64,000 bases of DNA from Hyphomicrobiales bacterium (lineage in GTDB: Bacteria > Pseudomonadota > Alphaproteobacteria > Rhizobiales > Phreatobacteraceae), in contig JAFKKV010000031.1 in NCBI GenBank assembly GCA_017304475.1, forward strand, positions 61,282-125,281, in the 5' to 3' direction. Every line of letters starts with the position of its first letter. Within the stretch, counting starts at the first letter, position 1. The notes beneath the pieces were generated by a model, which searched no databases, was not told the DNA's origin, and worked only from the letters and a program-made list of their open reading frames with translations. Positions 53,158 to 62,026 of this stretch are shown here, piece after piece. Both the position numbers and the translations under genes were made by a program.

Positions 53158-54221
53158 GCCGGCAGCACCAGCGTCTTGTGCGCGTCGAGGGTCAGGACGA
53201 CCGCATCACCGACCGCGTAGCCGTCATGTCCGTCGTCGCTGCTGTCGACCCTCAGCGGCGTGCCGCCCTCCAGGATCATCGCATAGCTGGTCTTGCCGCC
53301 GAGATATTGGCGGCGCTGGATCCGCGCGGCGAGTTGGCCGACGCCGGTTGCGATCCCGGGCGCGATCTTGACGTCCTCGGGCCGGATGACGAGGCGCGCG
53401 ACACCTGGCTGGAACGGTGCCAGCACGCGGGCAGCGATCGATGCGCCGGCCACCGCGATCCGTGCCGGGACGTTCGGGCTGGCAGGTTCGGCAATCGTCA
53501 CGTCGAGCAGGTTCGCCGCGCCGATGAAATCGGCCACATAGGCGGTCCGCGGCTCGCGATAGATCTCGACCGGCGTTCCCACTTGCTCGAGCCGGCCGGC
53601 ATTGACGACGCCGATGCGGTCCGACATGGCCAGCGCCTCGTCCTGGTCATGCGTCACGAAAATGGTCGTGACATTGGACTCCCGCTGCAATTGCATGATG
53701 GTCTCGCGCACCTGGTGGCGGAGTTTCGCATCGAGGTTCGACAGCGGTTCGTCCATGAGCAGGACATCAGGCGCGATCACCATGGCGCGCACCAGCGCCA
53801 CGCGCTGGCGCTGGCCGCCCGACAGCGCTGCCGGAAGGCGTGCGCCGAATGCCCCGAGGCCGACCCGGTCGAGCGCTTCGTCGACCTTCTTCCTGACGGC
53901 GGCTTCGGGTTCGCGCCGTGCCCGCAGGCCATAGGCGACATTGTCGAAAACCGTCTTGTCCGGAAACAGGGCATAGTCCTGGAACACCATGCCGATATTG
54001 CGCTTGTAGGCCGGCTGCCGGGTGACGTCTTTGGTGCCGAACATGAGGCGGCCGTCATCGATATCGACAAACCCGGCAATGGCGCGCAGCAGGGTTGTCT
54101 TGCCGCAGCCGCTCGGGCCGAGCAGCGTGAAGAAGGTTCCGGATGGGATCTCGAGCGACAGCCCGTCGATCACCCTTTTGCGCTCGTAGCTGACCGCCAG
54201 CGTTTCGATGCCGATCCTCAT
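53154..54221 (-). CDS. ABC transporter ATP-binding protein (FbpC/PotA type with TOBE domain)
   Basis: A 355-residue ABC ATPase: Walker A GPSGCGKTTLLRAIAG, signature LSGGQRQRVALVRAM, Walker B VLLMDEPLSNLDAKLRHQVR, and a C-terminal TOBE-like domain from about residue 270 (RLVIRPEDVKIAPG). The start overlaps the phosphatase stop (54218-54221), and its own stop overlaps the permease start. All three are therefore translationally coupled. Confidence 0.94.
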   Translation of the reverse strand: MRIGIETLAVSYERKRVIDGLSLEIPSGTFFTLLGPSGCGKTTLLRAIAGFVDIDDGRLMFGTKDVTRQPAYKRNIGMVFQDYALFPDKTVFDNVAYGLRARREPEAAVRKKVDEALDRVGLGAFGARLPAALSGGQRQRVALVRAMVIAPDVLLMDEPLSNLDAKLRHQVRETIMQLQRESNVTTIFVTHDQDEALAMSDRIGVVNAGRLEQVGTPVEIYREPRTAYVADFIGAANLLDVTIAEPASPNVPARIAVAGASIAARVLAPFQPGVARLVIRPEDVKIAPGIATGVGQLAARIQRRQYLGGKTSYAMILEGGTPLRVDSSDDGHDGYAVGDAVVLTLDAHKTLVLPA

Positions 54222-55051
54222 GATGCGCTTCCCGGGACGGGGATCGTGCGGGCCATCGCTGCTTCGACCAGGCGTAGCGCATCGCGGTGGCGGGCGGGAT
54301 CGCCGGCGGCGAGGACGCGCGGGCCGCTGGTCAGGGTGAGCGGCTTGCCCTCCCAGTCGGTGATCACGCCGCCGGCGCCTTCGATGATCGGCACGAACGG
54401 CGCGTAGTCATAGACTTTGAACCCCGTATCGATGGCGATATCGGTTCTGCCCGAAGCGAGCAGGCCATAGCTCATGCAGCACCCCCCATAGATGCGCCAT
54501 GCCGTGGCCTGCCTGAGCGCATCCAGCGACGCGCGCTCGTCGGCGGCGAAGAAGTCGGGGTTGCTCGCGGTGAGGATCGCCTGCGCAAGATCCGGACAGG
54601 GCCTGGTCCGGCACGGTCCCGCCATGTGAAGCGTCGGCCGTCCGCGCGCACCGATCCAGCGGTCGGGCGTGGCGGCCTGCTGGATGATGCCCAGCACCGG
54701 CTCGCCGCGGACCGCAAGACTGATCAGCGTGCCATAGACCGGCACGCCGGTGATGAACGGCGCGGTGCCGTCGATCGGATCGAGGATCCAGACCATTTCG
54801 GCGTCGAGCCGGGACCGGCCGCGTTCTTCGCCGAGGATGCCATGATGCGGAAAGCGCGTCTCGATCATGGCGCGCAGCCGGTCTTCGATCTCACCGTCCA
54901 GGGCGGTGACGAAGCTGCGGTCGGGCTTCACGACGGCATCGGGGCGGATACGGCCGGCCGGCGCCAGCATCGCATGGGCCGCGTCCGAGAGTTCGACCGC
55001 GAAGGCGAGCCACTCGTCCATCGCGCGATCCGAATATGGGGCTGATGCCAT
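54218..55051 (-). CDS. Inositol monophosphatase family phosphatase (IMPase/HisN-like)
   Basis: A 277-residue metal-dependent phosphatase. Metal-site motifs: the glutamate in ILGEERGRSRLD and WILDPIDGTAPFITGVPVYG, and the C-terminal VYDYAPFVPIIEGAGGVITD. It hydrolyses small phosphate monoesters; relatives act on inositol phosphate, histidinol phosphate or PAP. Its 4-bp overlap with the ABC ATPase suggests that it works on the imported compound. Start at ATG 55051, with GAGGAGCTAGGG upstream. It is the first gene of the transporter operon, 130 bp from the epimerase gene. Confidence 0.9.
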   Translation of the reverse strand: MASAPYSDRAMDEWLAFAVELSDAAHAMLAPAGRIRPDAVVKPDRSFVTALDGEIEDRLRAMIETRFPHHGILGEERGRSRLDAEMVWILDPIDGTAPFITGVPVYGTLISLAVRGEPVLGIIQQAATPDRWIGARGRPTLHMAGPCRTRPCPDLAQAILTASNPDFFAADERASLDALRQATAWRIYGGCCMSYGLLASGRTDIAIDTGFKVYDYAPFVPIIEGAGGVITDWEGKPLTLTSGPRVLAAGDPARHRDALRLVEAAMARTIPVPGSAS

Positions 55052-55127
55052 CCCTAGCTCCTCGAGCGATATCGGATCGGTCTGATCGGAATCGCGGTTT
55101 AACGTCTTGTTTTTGTGAATTTGAGTG

Positions 55128-55172
55128 ACGGGCGGGCGCCGCTCGCCATGCGAGCGAGCGTCCCCTGCCCGT
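55128..55172. terminator. Stem-loop in the gap between epimerase and phosphatase
   Basis: A hairpin core CGCTCGC-cat-GCGAGCG is extended by outer ACGGGC / GCCCGT with an imperfect middle, 10 bp after the epimerase stop (minus strand). There is no T-run on either strand. It may partially separate the catabolic genes from the transporter operon. Confidence 0.45.
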
Positions 55173-55181
55173 GACGATGTC

Positions 55182-56120
55182 CTAGATCGGGCGCAGTCCG
55201 TCGGCGAAGGGGTCGTCGGGATCACGCAGGAGAACGGCCTCCGAGACCACGAAGGCGCGCCCGGTAATGCTCGGGATCACCGCACCGGCCGCGTCGCGCC
55301 GATAGCGTGCGACAAAGCGGCTGCCGACCACGCTCTCCTGGACCCAGTCCTGTCCGGGGGCGAGCTTGCCCGCCGCGGCGAGGCAGGCGACTTTGGCGCT
55401 CGTGCCCGTGCCGCATGGCGAGCGGTCATAGGCGCCGCCCGGGCAGAGCACGAAATTGCGGCCATGCGCGTCCGGTGCGACGGGCGGGCCGAAGAACTCG
55501 ATATGATCGATCGGTGCCCCGCCGTCGCCCGTGATCCCGGCTGCCGCCAGCGCCTTCATCACGGCGTCGGCGGCGACCGTGAGGGCCGGGATCTCCGCCA
55601 TGGTCAGGGGATGCGGCGTGTCATGGGTGAGAAAGAACCAGTTGCCGCCCCAGGCGATGTCGCCCGTCACGGCCCCCAGGCCCGGGACCTGCACGGTCAC
55701 GGCCTCCCGGCTGCGCCGGCTCGCGACGTTCTCGATCGTGACCTCGTTGCGGCTCTTCAGGTCGACCGAGACCACGCCCACCGGCGTTTCGAACCTGTGG
55801 GTGCCGTTGCCGATGCGGCCCATATGGGCGAGCGTGACGGCGGCCCCGATGGTGCCGTGGCCGCACATGCCGAGATAACCGACATTGTTGAAGAAGATCA
55901 GGCCCGCGGCGCAGGTCTTGTCTTCCGGTTCGCACAGGAGCGCGCCGACCAGTGCGTCATAGCCGCGCGGCTCGTTCACCGCGAAGCTGCGAAAATGATC
56001 GAAATTCTCGGCGAAAAGCCGGCGGCGCTCGGCGAGCGAGCCGCCGCCCAAGGGCGGCCCACCCTCGACGATCAGCCGGGTCGGTTCGCCTTCGGTGTGG
56101 GAATCGATGACGCGCATCAT
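55182..56120 (-). CDS. 4-hydroxyproline 2-epimerase (proline racemase family)
   Basis: A 312-residue proline-racemase-family enzyme. Both catalytic cysteines are present: C86 in GMCGHGTIG and C236 in SPCGTGTSAK. Two cysteines are expected for a proline racemase or 4-hydroxyproline epimerase, as opposed to the Thr-containing trans-3-hydroxyproline dehydratases. The start MRVIDSHTEGEPTRLIVEGG (in window: MMRVIDSHTEG) fits 4Hyp epimerases. It should convert trans-4-hydroxy-L-proline to cis-4-hydroxy-D-proline. Start 56120 (56117 possible); it follows the DapA-family gene by 2 bp. Confidence 0.88.
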   Translation of the reverse strand: MMRVIDSHTEGEPTRLIVEGGPPLGGGSLAERRRLFAENFDHFRSFAVNEPRGYDALVGALLCEPEDKTCAAGLIFFNNVGYLGMCGHGTIGAAVTLAHMGRIGNGTHRFETPVGVVSVDLKSRNEVTIENVASRRSREAVTVQVPGLGAVTGDIAWGGNWFFLTHDTPHPLTMAEIPALTVAADAVMKALAAAGITGDGGAPIDHIEFFGPPVAPDAHGRNFVLCPGGAYDRSPCGTGTSAKVACLAAAGKLAPGQDWVQESVVGSRFVARYRRDAAGAVIPSITGRAFVVSEAVLLRDPDDPFADGLRPI

Positions 56121-56122
56121 GA

Positions 56123-57064
56123 TCAGGCCAACGCGGTCGACCAGGCGCGATGCCAGGTCTTGAAGAGCTTCAGCTGATCTTCGGCATAGCGCCGCTGGCT
56201 GGGAGAAAGTGCGTCGCTGGCGTTGAAGTGCAGTTCGTATTCGGGGTTCCCTTCCAGCACCATGAGGTACTTGTAGAAGAGGACGAGATCGACGCCCTCG
56301 TCGAATGACGAGAGGACACCGAGCGCCTGTTCCAGCTCCTGCGCATGACGCCGCGCCTGCACGTCGCCCTTCGCCGCCCGCTCGCACAGCCCGACCAACT
56401 GCAGCACTTCCTTCGGCAGCACATTGCCGATGCCGGTAATGGCGCCGGCGGCGCCACAGTTGACGAAGCCGTTCACCACCTGGGTATCGACGCCGACCAT
56501 CAAGGTGACCGCGGCATCATGCCCGGCAATATGTTCGGCCGCATAACGCAGGGAGGCTGCGCCCCCGAACTCCTTGAACCCGATGAGATGCGGGTATCGG
56601 CTGCGCAGGTCGAAGAACAGGTCCGCCTTGGTCTCGAAACCATAATAGGGGCTGTTGTAGATCACCGAGGGAAGGTCGACCGCCGCCTCCAGCACGCCTT
56701 CGAAATGGGCCCGTTGCGCGGCGACCGAGGCACCGCGCGACAGCACGCGCGGGATCACCATCAGGCCGCCCGCGCCGATGCGTTTGGCATGGGCCGCCAG
56801 CGCCGCGGCGCGCCGCGGGTTCTGCGCGCCCGTCCCGACGATCACCGGCAGGCCGGCCTGCACCAGACGCTCGACCCCCTCCATGCGCTGCTCGTCGGTC
56901 AGCAGCGGCCAGTCCCCCATGGAGCCGCAATAGACGACCGCCGACATGCCGGCGGCGATCAACTCCTTGCCCTTGCGCACCAATGCAGCGAAGTCCGGCT
57001 CTCGGCCGGCCGTGCAGGGGGTCATGAGCGCCGGAATGGTTCCTTCGAAGATATTGGCTGGCAT
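56123..57064 (-). CDS. DapA family aldolase/deaminase, probable pyrroline-4-hydroxy-2-carboxylate deaminase
   Basis: A 313-residue DHDPS/NAL-family TIM barrel. The Schiff-base lysine is K164 in IGFKEFGGAA, and the conserved tyrosine is Y136 in VIYNSPYYGF. The YNSPYYGF/FKEFGG combination is unlike true DapA. Next to a hydroxyproline epimerase and a D-amino-acid oxidase, the deaminase step giving alpha-ketoglutarate semialdehyde is the natural fit. It is the first gene of the minus-strand group, 133 bp from the divergent AraC regulator. Confidence 0.88.
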   Translation of the reverse strand: MPANIFEGTIPALMTPCTAGREPDFAALVRKGKELIAAGMSAVVYCGSMGDWPLLTDEQRMEGVERLVQAGLPVIVGTGAQNPRRAAALAAHAKRIGAGGLMVIPRVLSRGASVAAQRAHFEGVLEAAVDLPSVIYNSPYYGFETKADLFFDLRSRYPHLIGFKEFGGAASLRYAAEHIAGHDAAVTLMVGVDTQVVNGFVNCGAAGAITGIGNVLPKEVLQLVGLCERAAKGDVQARRHAQELEQALGVLSSFDEGVDLVLFYKYLMVLEGNPEYELHFNASDALSPSQRRYAEDQLKLFKTWHRAWSTALA

Positions 57065-57197
57065 GGTGGTGTCTCCGACAAGCTGTCCGACGCTGGCGCG
57101 GCGCGGCTGAAGGCCGTCCGTCTATGCCGGAATATGCTAGGCTGGAGCGCCCCGGTCTTGTCAGAATCGGCGGTGCTGGGTTGGGAATCGGCACAAC

Positions 57198-58010
57198 ATG
57201 CCAGCGAGGCCGCGAGTGGTCATGACAATGCGCGAAACGACAATGCGTGAAACGACGACACGCGAGGACGTGCGGCTCCGCTTCCTCAAGGCGCTCGGCC
57301 GCCCGGTCATCGGCGAAACGCTGTTCGACGCCATTGCCGACACGGTGTTCTTCGTCAAGGACGCGGAGGGCCGCTACGTCGTGGTGAACCAGACATTGGC
57401 GAACCGGACGGGCCAGCGACACAAGCGCGATCTCATCGGCCTGACGGCGACCGAGGTCTTTCCCGGCATTCTCGGCGAAAGCATCGCCAAGCAGGACATC
57501 TCGGTCGTCACCGAAGGGCGGCCGATCCACGGCAGGCTGGAGCTGCACCTCTATCCGGGTGGCAAGGAGGGCTGGTGCCTGACCTGGAAGGAGCCGATCT
57601 GGGGGATGGACAACCGGATTGTCGGACTTTCCGGAATCTCCCGGGACCTGCTGACGCTGTCCAGCCCGATCGGCGATTTTGCCGGCCTGTCCCGGACGAT
57701 CGACCACGTCCACGGCAATCTCGACGCACCGCTCAGGATCAGCGATCTCGCGGAGCGCTCTGGCCTCTCGGCCTATCAGCTCGACCTGCGCATTCGCGGC
57801 TTGTTCGGCCTGTCGCTCGGGCAATATCTGGTCCGGGCGCGCATCGAGCTGGCCTGTGCCAGGCTCCGCCATAGCGACCAGCCGATCAGCAGCATCGCGC
57901 TCGATTGCGGTTACGGAGACCAGGCGGCTTTCACGCGCCAGTTCCGCAAGTCGGTGGGACTGACGCCGTCGCAATATCAGAAGCTGCATCGCGCCGCGGA
58001 CCTGGCCTGA
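57198..58010 (+). CDS. PAS-AraC family transcriptional regulator
   Basis: Up to 270 residues: a PAS domain (about 40-150, DTVFFVKDAEGRYVVVNQTL and LIGLTATEVFPG) and a C-terminal AraC HTH (RISDLAERSGLSAYQLDLRI and ISSIALDCGYGDQAAFTRQF). PAS-AraC proteins of this kind sense a small metabolite. It is divergent from the hydroxyproline genes and is the likely activator. The start is uncertain: ATGs at 57198, 57222, 57228 and 57243 are in frame. The last two lie in a tandem repeat of a 15-bp unit (ATGCGYGAAACGACR) encoding MRETT-MRETT. Confidence 0.88.
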   Translation: MPARPRVVMTMRETTMRETTTREDVRLRFLKALGRPVIGETLFDAIADTVFFVKDAEGRYVVVNQTLANRTGQRHKRDLIGLTATEVFPGILGESIAKQDISVVTEGRPIHGRLELHLYPGGKEGWCLTWKEPIWGMDNRIVGLSGISRDLLTLSSPIGDFAGLSRTIDHVHGNLDAPLRISDLAERSGLSAYQLDLRIRGLFGLSLGQYLVRARIELACARLRHSDQPISSIALDCGYGDQAAFTRQFRKSVGLTPSQYQKLHRAADLA

Positions 58011-58041
58011 CGGGGCAATGGGGCGGCGAGGCCGGCGCATT

Positions 58042-58211
58042 AACCCTCGCCCACGTCTGCGTGGGAGAGGGTGGCCGCGGCAGCGGCCGGGTGAGGGTGG
58101 CTGCGTCGATGCTGTCAGTGCATTCCAGGTCGAATTGAAGGCCCGGCCTGTTTCCTACCCTCACCCGGCGCCTGCCGGCGCCACCCTCTCCCGCAAGCGG
58201 GCGAGGGTTTA
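58042..58211. repeat. Imperfect long inverted repeat downstream of the AraC gene
   Basis: Left arm near 58042-58098 (AACCCTCGCCC... GGTGAGGGT) and right arm near 58157-58211 (ACCCTCACCC... GGGCGAGGGTT) pair imperfectly over about 50 bp, each arm containing its own hairpins (for example CGCCTGCCGGCG). This is a palindromic intergenic repeat of the kind scattered in alphaproteobacterial and other GC-rich genomes. No second copy was seen in the window. Together with the heptamers it fills the 265-bp gap between the AraC and TonB-receptor genes. Confidence 0.7.
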
Positions 58212-58238
58212 CGCGCGTCACGCTCTTCCCCACTTCCT

Positions 58239-58277
58239 ATTCGCCATTCGCCACTCGCCATTCGCTACTCGCCACTC
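58239..58277. repeat. Tandem heptamer repeat (AYTCGCY) at the TonB-receptor 3' end
   Basis: Five and a half copies of a 7-bp unit, ATTCGCC/ACTCGCC with one ATTCGCT, run from 58239 to 58277. The last two bases lie in the TonB-receptor stop codon (58276-58278). It is a simple microsatellite and could mutate by slippage, but it is outside coding sequence. Confidence 0.8.
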
Positions 58278-60357
58278 AAAACTGCCCGGCCACCGTCAGC
58301 CGCATGGCGCGCGGCTCGACCGGGTGGAAATGCCGGTCGGCGATGCCGGTCGCCGGCTCGCCTGGCAGCCGCGACGTGTAGAAATAATCGATCTGGCTCG
58401 CCGGCGTGTTGAGCAGGTTCAGGGCGTCGAGCTGGACCCGGACGCCGTTGTCGAAGCGATAGCCGATACGGGCATTGACCAGCGCGGTCGCGGGGGAGCG
58501 GGCGCTGTTGTCCTCGATCAGCGGGCGCGGCCCGAAATAGCGGAAGGTCGCGCCGCCGAACCAGCCGGTCCGCTGCCCGATGGTGAAACCCGCCGATGCG
58601 ATAAGGGCAGGGGCACCAGGCACGTAGCGGCCGGCGGGGTCGATGTCGGTGAAGCGTGTCCGGGTATAGGCGACGTCGATATCGAGGGAGAGCCAGGGCG
58701 TGGCTTTCCAGTGGTTGGTCCATTCGAAACCGACCCGCCGGCTCGGGCGGCTCGGCTCGGTGGTGCCGGCATCGCCGACGAACAGGTTTTCCGAGGCGAA
58801 ATCCAGCACGAAGGCGGCCAGGGTCGTTTCCAGCCCGTCGATCGGGCGGGCGCGCAGGCCGATCTCCGCGCCTTTCGATTTGACCAGCAGCGGCACGCGG
58901 TCGACCGGGGTCACCCGGTCGTTCGGATCGACCCGGATGGTGGTGCCGCGGGCGTCGTTGGAGTGGAAGCCGTGGCCGGCATTGAAGAACAGTTCGGTGC
59001 GCGCGAAGGGGCCGAGCACCAGGCCGAATTTCGGGCTGGTGATGGAGGCCTGCGTCGCCCCCGAATTGGCGGCGATGTCGCTCGCCACCGAGGCCGAATA
59101 CCAGTCGGTGCGCAAGCCCAGCGTCGTGCGCAGCCAGGGCGTCCAGCGCAGGGTGTTCTCGATATAGGCGGCAAGGCTTGCCTCGCGCACCCGGTCGTCG
59201 CGCACCACCGACAGCGGCATGCGCGCCTCGGTGCGGCTCAAGCCCAGCCGGATATCGTCATAACGTCCCTGCGCGCCGACCTTGATCTCCATGGGCAATG
59301 CGCCGAGCCGGCCGAAAAAGCTGTGGCTGGCATTGAAGCCGAGCAAAGTGCGCTGGTCGTTCTGGCGGAACTGGTCGCCATTGATGGGATTGTCGAGGAA
59401 ATAGGTGAAATTGTTCCACAGGTTGAGCGAGGAGCGGATGGCATAGGCCTCGATGCGCGAGGCGCCGGCCTCGTCGAACCGGCTCCAGCGGCCGGACAGG
59501 CTGAACCGGCTGGCATTGCCGCCATCGGTCGGGTCGAGCGAGCCGTAGCGGTTGATCAGGCCCGACTGGACGGCGCGCAGCGGCACCTGGTCGGTCGAGG
59601 TCCAGTTATTGGCATAGGCCATGGCGGTCAGCGCGAAGCCGTCGCGGTCGGTGCCCTGGCTGTAGCGCACGAAACCCGAGAACTTCCGCAAGGCATCGCC
59701 GACCTGCCAAGGGCCATTATGGAAGGTCATCTCGGCGGCGCCGAGCAGGTGGCCGTCCCCCACCGGCCGCGAGGCGGCGGCGAGCGAGCGCCAATGCCCG
59801 AAACTGCCCAGCGTGGTCTGCACCAGCGCCCTGTCGAGCCGGTCGACATAGTTGAGCCGCACCGAACCGGCCGAAGAGAAGTCGCCCTCCTCGGCGAAAT
59901 AGGGGCCCTTGCGATACCAGACTCCGCCGATCAGTTCGGGGATCATGAAATTGAGATCGGCATAACCCTGGCCGTGGCCGTGGCTGCGCATGTTGATCGG
60001 CATGCCGTCGAGATGGATGGCGATATCGGTGCCGTGGTCGAGATTGAAGCCGCGCAGGAAATACTGGTTGGCTTTGCCCTCGCCGCTGTGCTGGGTGACG
60101 ATCAGGCCGGGCACGGCCTCCAGCACTTCGCCCGGCCGGGTCACCGGCCGGTCATTGATCTCGGCCCCGGTGACGACGCCCTCGGAGGCCGAGCCGGGCG
60201 CGTTCAGTTCCGACGAGGGCGCGGCACCCGAGGGGCCGCGTTCGGCGGTCACCGAGATTTCCGGGAGAACGATCTGTGCCCGGGCCGCGCCGGCCGCCGC
60301 CAGCAAGACCATGCCGATGATGAAAGCGCGTGCCGCCCCGCACGTTGGCTCCCGCAT
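58276..60357 (-). CDS. TonB-dependent receptor
   Basis: A 693-residue outer-membrane receptor. A Sec signal peptide (FIIGMVLLAAAGAARA) leads into a TonB-box-like LPEISVTAERG, then a plug domain (VLEAVPGLIVTQHSGEGKAN, FLRGFNLDHGTDIAIHLDGM). The rest is a 22-strand beta barrel ending in the terminal aromatic LRLTVAGQF. The RSHGHGQGYADLNFMIPELI segment is shared with a family of receptors of unclear ligand. No regulator or anti-sigma gene is adjacent. It carries metal, siderophore or organic solutes. Confidence 0.93.
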   Translation of the reverse strand: MREPTCGAARAFIIGMVLLAAAGAARAQIVLPEISVTAERGPSGAAPSSELNAPGSASEGVVTGAEINDRPVTRPGEVLEAVPGLIVTQHSGEGKANQYFLRGFNLDHGTDIAIHLDGMPINMRSHGHGQGYADLNFMIPELIGGVWYRKGPYFAEEGDFSSAGSVRLNYVDRLDRALVQTTLGSFGHWRSLAAASRPVGDGHLLGAAEMTFHNGPWQVGDALRKFSGFVRYSQGTDRDGFALTAMAYANNWTSTDQVPLRAVQSGLINRYGSLDPTDGGNASRFSLSGRWSRFDEAGASRIEAYAIRSSLNLWNNFTYFLDNPINGDQFRQNDQRTLLGFNASHSFFGRLGALPMEIKVGAQGRYDDIRLGLSRTEARMPLSVVRDDRVREASLAAYIENTLRWTPWLRTTLGLRTDWYSASVASDIAANSGATQASITSPKFGLVLGPFARTELFFNAGHGFHSNDARGTTIRVDPNDRVTPVDRVPLLVKSKGAEIGLRARPIDGLETTLAAFVLDFASENLFVGDAGTTEPSRPSRRVGFEWTNHWKATPWLSLDIDVAYTRTRFTDIDPAGRYVPGAPALIASAGFTIGQRTGWFGGATFRYFGPRPLIEDNSARSPATALVNARIGYRFDNGVRVQLDALNLLNTPASQIDYFYTSRLPGEPATGIADRHFHPVEPRAMRLTVAGQF

Positions 60358-60459
60358 GCCTGTCCCCCATGCCTCCGCGCGAACATTGCAGCAGAAAACC
60401 GGGGCGACGCGTATGCAAATTCTATCGGTTGTTCACACCAAGATTTGGGCAGTACCTGC

Positions 60460-61869
60460 TCAGGTTTTCGCGGTCGTGGCGCGGGTCTTGGCGTGGACAT
60501 AGCTCTCGACCGCGGCCTGGTCGGCCGGCAGCAGCGTCATCTGCTCCGGTCGCTCCATCAGGTTGCCGACCCAGGCCGGCAGGGCCGGGCGGACGCCCGA
60601 GGCCGCCTCGACCGCGTCGGGGAACTTGGCCGGGTGGGCGGTGGACAGCACGACGGTCGGGATGGCGGGATCATGCGCCGTCTTCCGCGCGGAGGCGACC
60701 GCGACCGCGGTGTGCGGGTCCATCAGGTAACCGGTCTCGGCGAGCACCGTCTTGATGGTCGCCGATACCTCGGTCTCGTCGGCACGCGCGGCCGAGAATT
60801 CGGAGCGGATGGCGGCGAGCGCGTCGGGGGCGATGCTGAAGCTCTTCGACTGGGCGAGGCCGGCCATCAGCCGGCGCACGGTCGCCGCGTCGCGGCCATG
60901 GGCATCGAACAGCAGCCGCTCGAAATTCGAGGAGACCTGGATGTCCATCGATGGCGACGAGGTGGCGACCACGCCGGTCACCTCGTAGCGCCCGGTCCGG
61001 ATGGTCCGCTCCAGGATGTCGTTGACATTGGTGGCGACCACCAGCTCGCTGATCGGCAGACCCATGCGCTTGGCGACATAGCCGGCAAAGACGTCGCCGA
61101 AATTGCCCGTCGGTACCACATAGCGGGCGGCGCGGTGCGGCGCGCCGAGCGCCGCGCCCGCGACGAAATAATAGACCACCTGGGCGACGATACGGGCCCA
61201 GTTGATCGAATTGACACCTGACAGCTTCACCTCGTCGCGGAAGCGGAGATTGTTGAACATCCCCTTCACGATGGCCTGGCAGTCGTCGAACGTGCCCTCG
61301 ATCGCCAGCGCATGGACGTTCGGCGCATTGACCGTGGTCATCATCCGCCGCTGCACGTCGGAGACCCGGCCGTCCGGGAACAGGATGACCACATCGACCT
61401 GGTCGAGCCCCTTGAAGGCCTCGACAGCCGCGCCGCCGGTATCGCCCGAGGTTGCGCCGACAATGGTGGCGCGCTGGCCGCGCGCCTTCAGCACATGGTC
61501 CATCAGGCGGCCGAGGAGCTGCATGGCGCAGTCCTTGAACGCCAGCGTCGGGCCGTGGAACAGCTCCAGCACCCATTCGGACGAGCCGAGTTGCACCAGC
61601 GGTGTCACCGCCGGATGACGGAAGGTCGCATAGGCCTCGTCGACCATCCGATGAAAGGCCTTGGTGTCGATCGCGCCGTCGACAAAGGGCGCGAGCACGA
61701 TCTTGGCGACCTCGGCATAAGGCTGGCCCGACAGGCCGGCGATCACCTCGGGCGACAGCACCGGCCAGGTTTCCGGCACATAAAGCCCGCCGTCACGGGC
61801 AAGGCCCGCCAGCAGCGCATCGGGGAAGTTCAGGATCGGGGCTTCGCCCCGGGTCGAGATGTAGCGCAT
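60460..61869 (-). CDS. thrC: Threonine synthase
   Basis: A 469-residue PLP enzyme that converts O-phosphohomoserine to threonine. The N-terminal MRYISTRGEAPILNFPDALL and LARDGGLYVPETWP are typical of the long bacterial ThrC. The PLP lysine lies in GPTLAFKDCAMQLLG, with GATSGDTGGAAVEAF phosphate-binding motif. The ATG at 61869 is used; the longer frame to 61974 lacks similarity. It stands alone. Confidence 0.95.
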   Translation of the reverse strand: MRYISTRGEAPILNFPDALLAGLARDGGLYVPETWPVLSPEVIAGLSGQPYAEVAKIVLAPFVDGAIDTKAFHRMVDEAYATFRHPAVTPLVQLGSSEWVLELFHGPTLAFKDCAMQLLGRLMDHVLKARGQRATIVGATSGDTGGAAVEAFKGLDQVDVVILFPDGRVSDVQRRMMTTVNAPNVHALAIEGTFDDCQAIVKGMFNNLRFRDEVKLSGVNSINWARIVAQVVYYFVAGAALGAPHRAARYVVPTGNFGDVFAGYVAKRMGLPISELVVATNVNDILERTIRTGRYEVTGVVATSSPSMDIQVSSNFERLLFDAHGRDAATVRRLMAGLAQSKSFSIAPDALAAIRSEFSAARADETEVSATIKTVLAETGYLMDPHTAVAVASARKTAHDPAIPTVVLSTAHPAKFPDAVEAASGVRPALPAWVGNLMERPEQMTLLPADQAAVESYVHAKTRATTAKT

Positions 61870-62026
61870 GGCCGCGGCTCCGTCCTTGACGCGGGGATTA
61901 AGCCCGCCGGCCGCCGGTGGCAAGTCCGGATGGTGCGGAACGCCAGCCTGGACCTCAAGTCGCAGCCGTGTCACACGGCGCAGCTAGGGCCTGCGATCTT
62001 TGTCCGTGAAAGCCCCGAGAGACGTC

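Noticed and set aside
50460..54221. Annotation as an iron(III) importer
   Set aside because: Family resemblance alone supports it; the binding protein shows no adjacent tyrosine pair where Fe3+ would bind, and the operon includes a phosphatase.
58239..58277. Possible CRISPR-like array
   Set aside because: The unit is 7 bp and contiguous with no spacers, so it is a microsatellite.
58018..61221. A 1067-codon open frame on the plus strand opposite the TonB receptor and thrC
   Set aside because: It mirrors two well-supported genes on the other strand, has a biased Arg/Gly/Ala/Asp composition and matches no family. High GC keeps antisense frames open.
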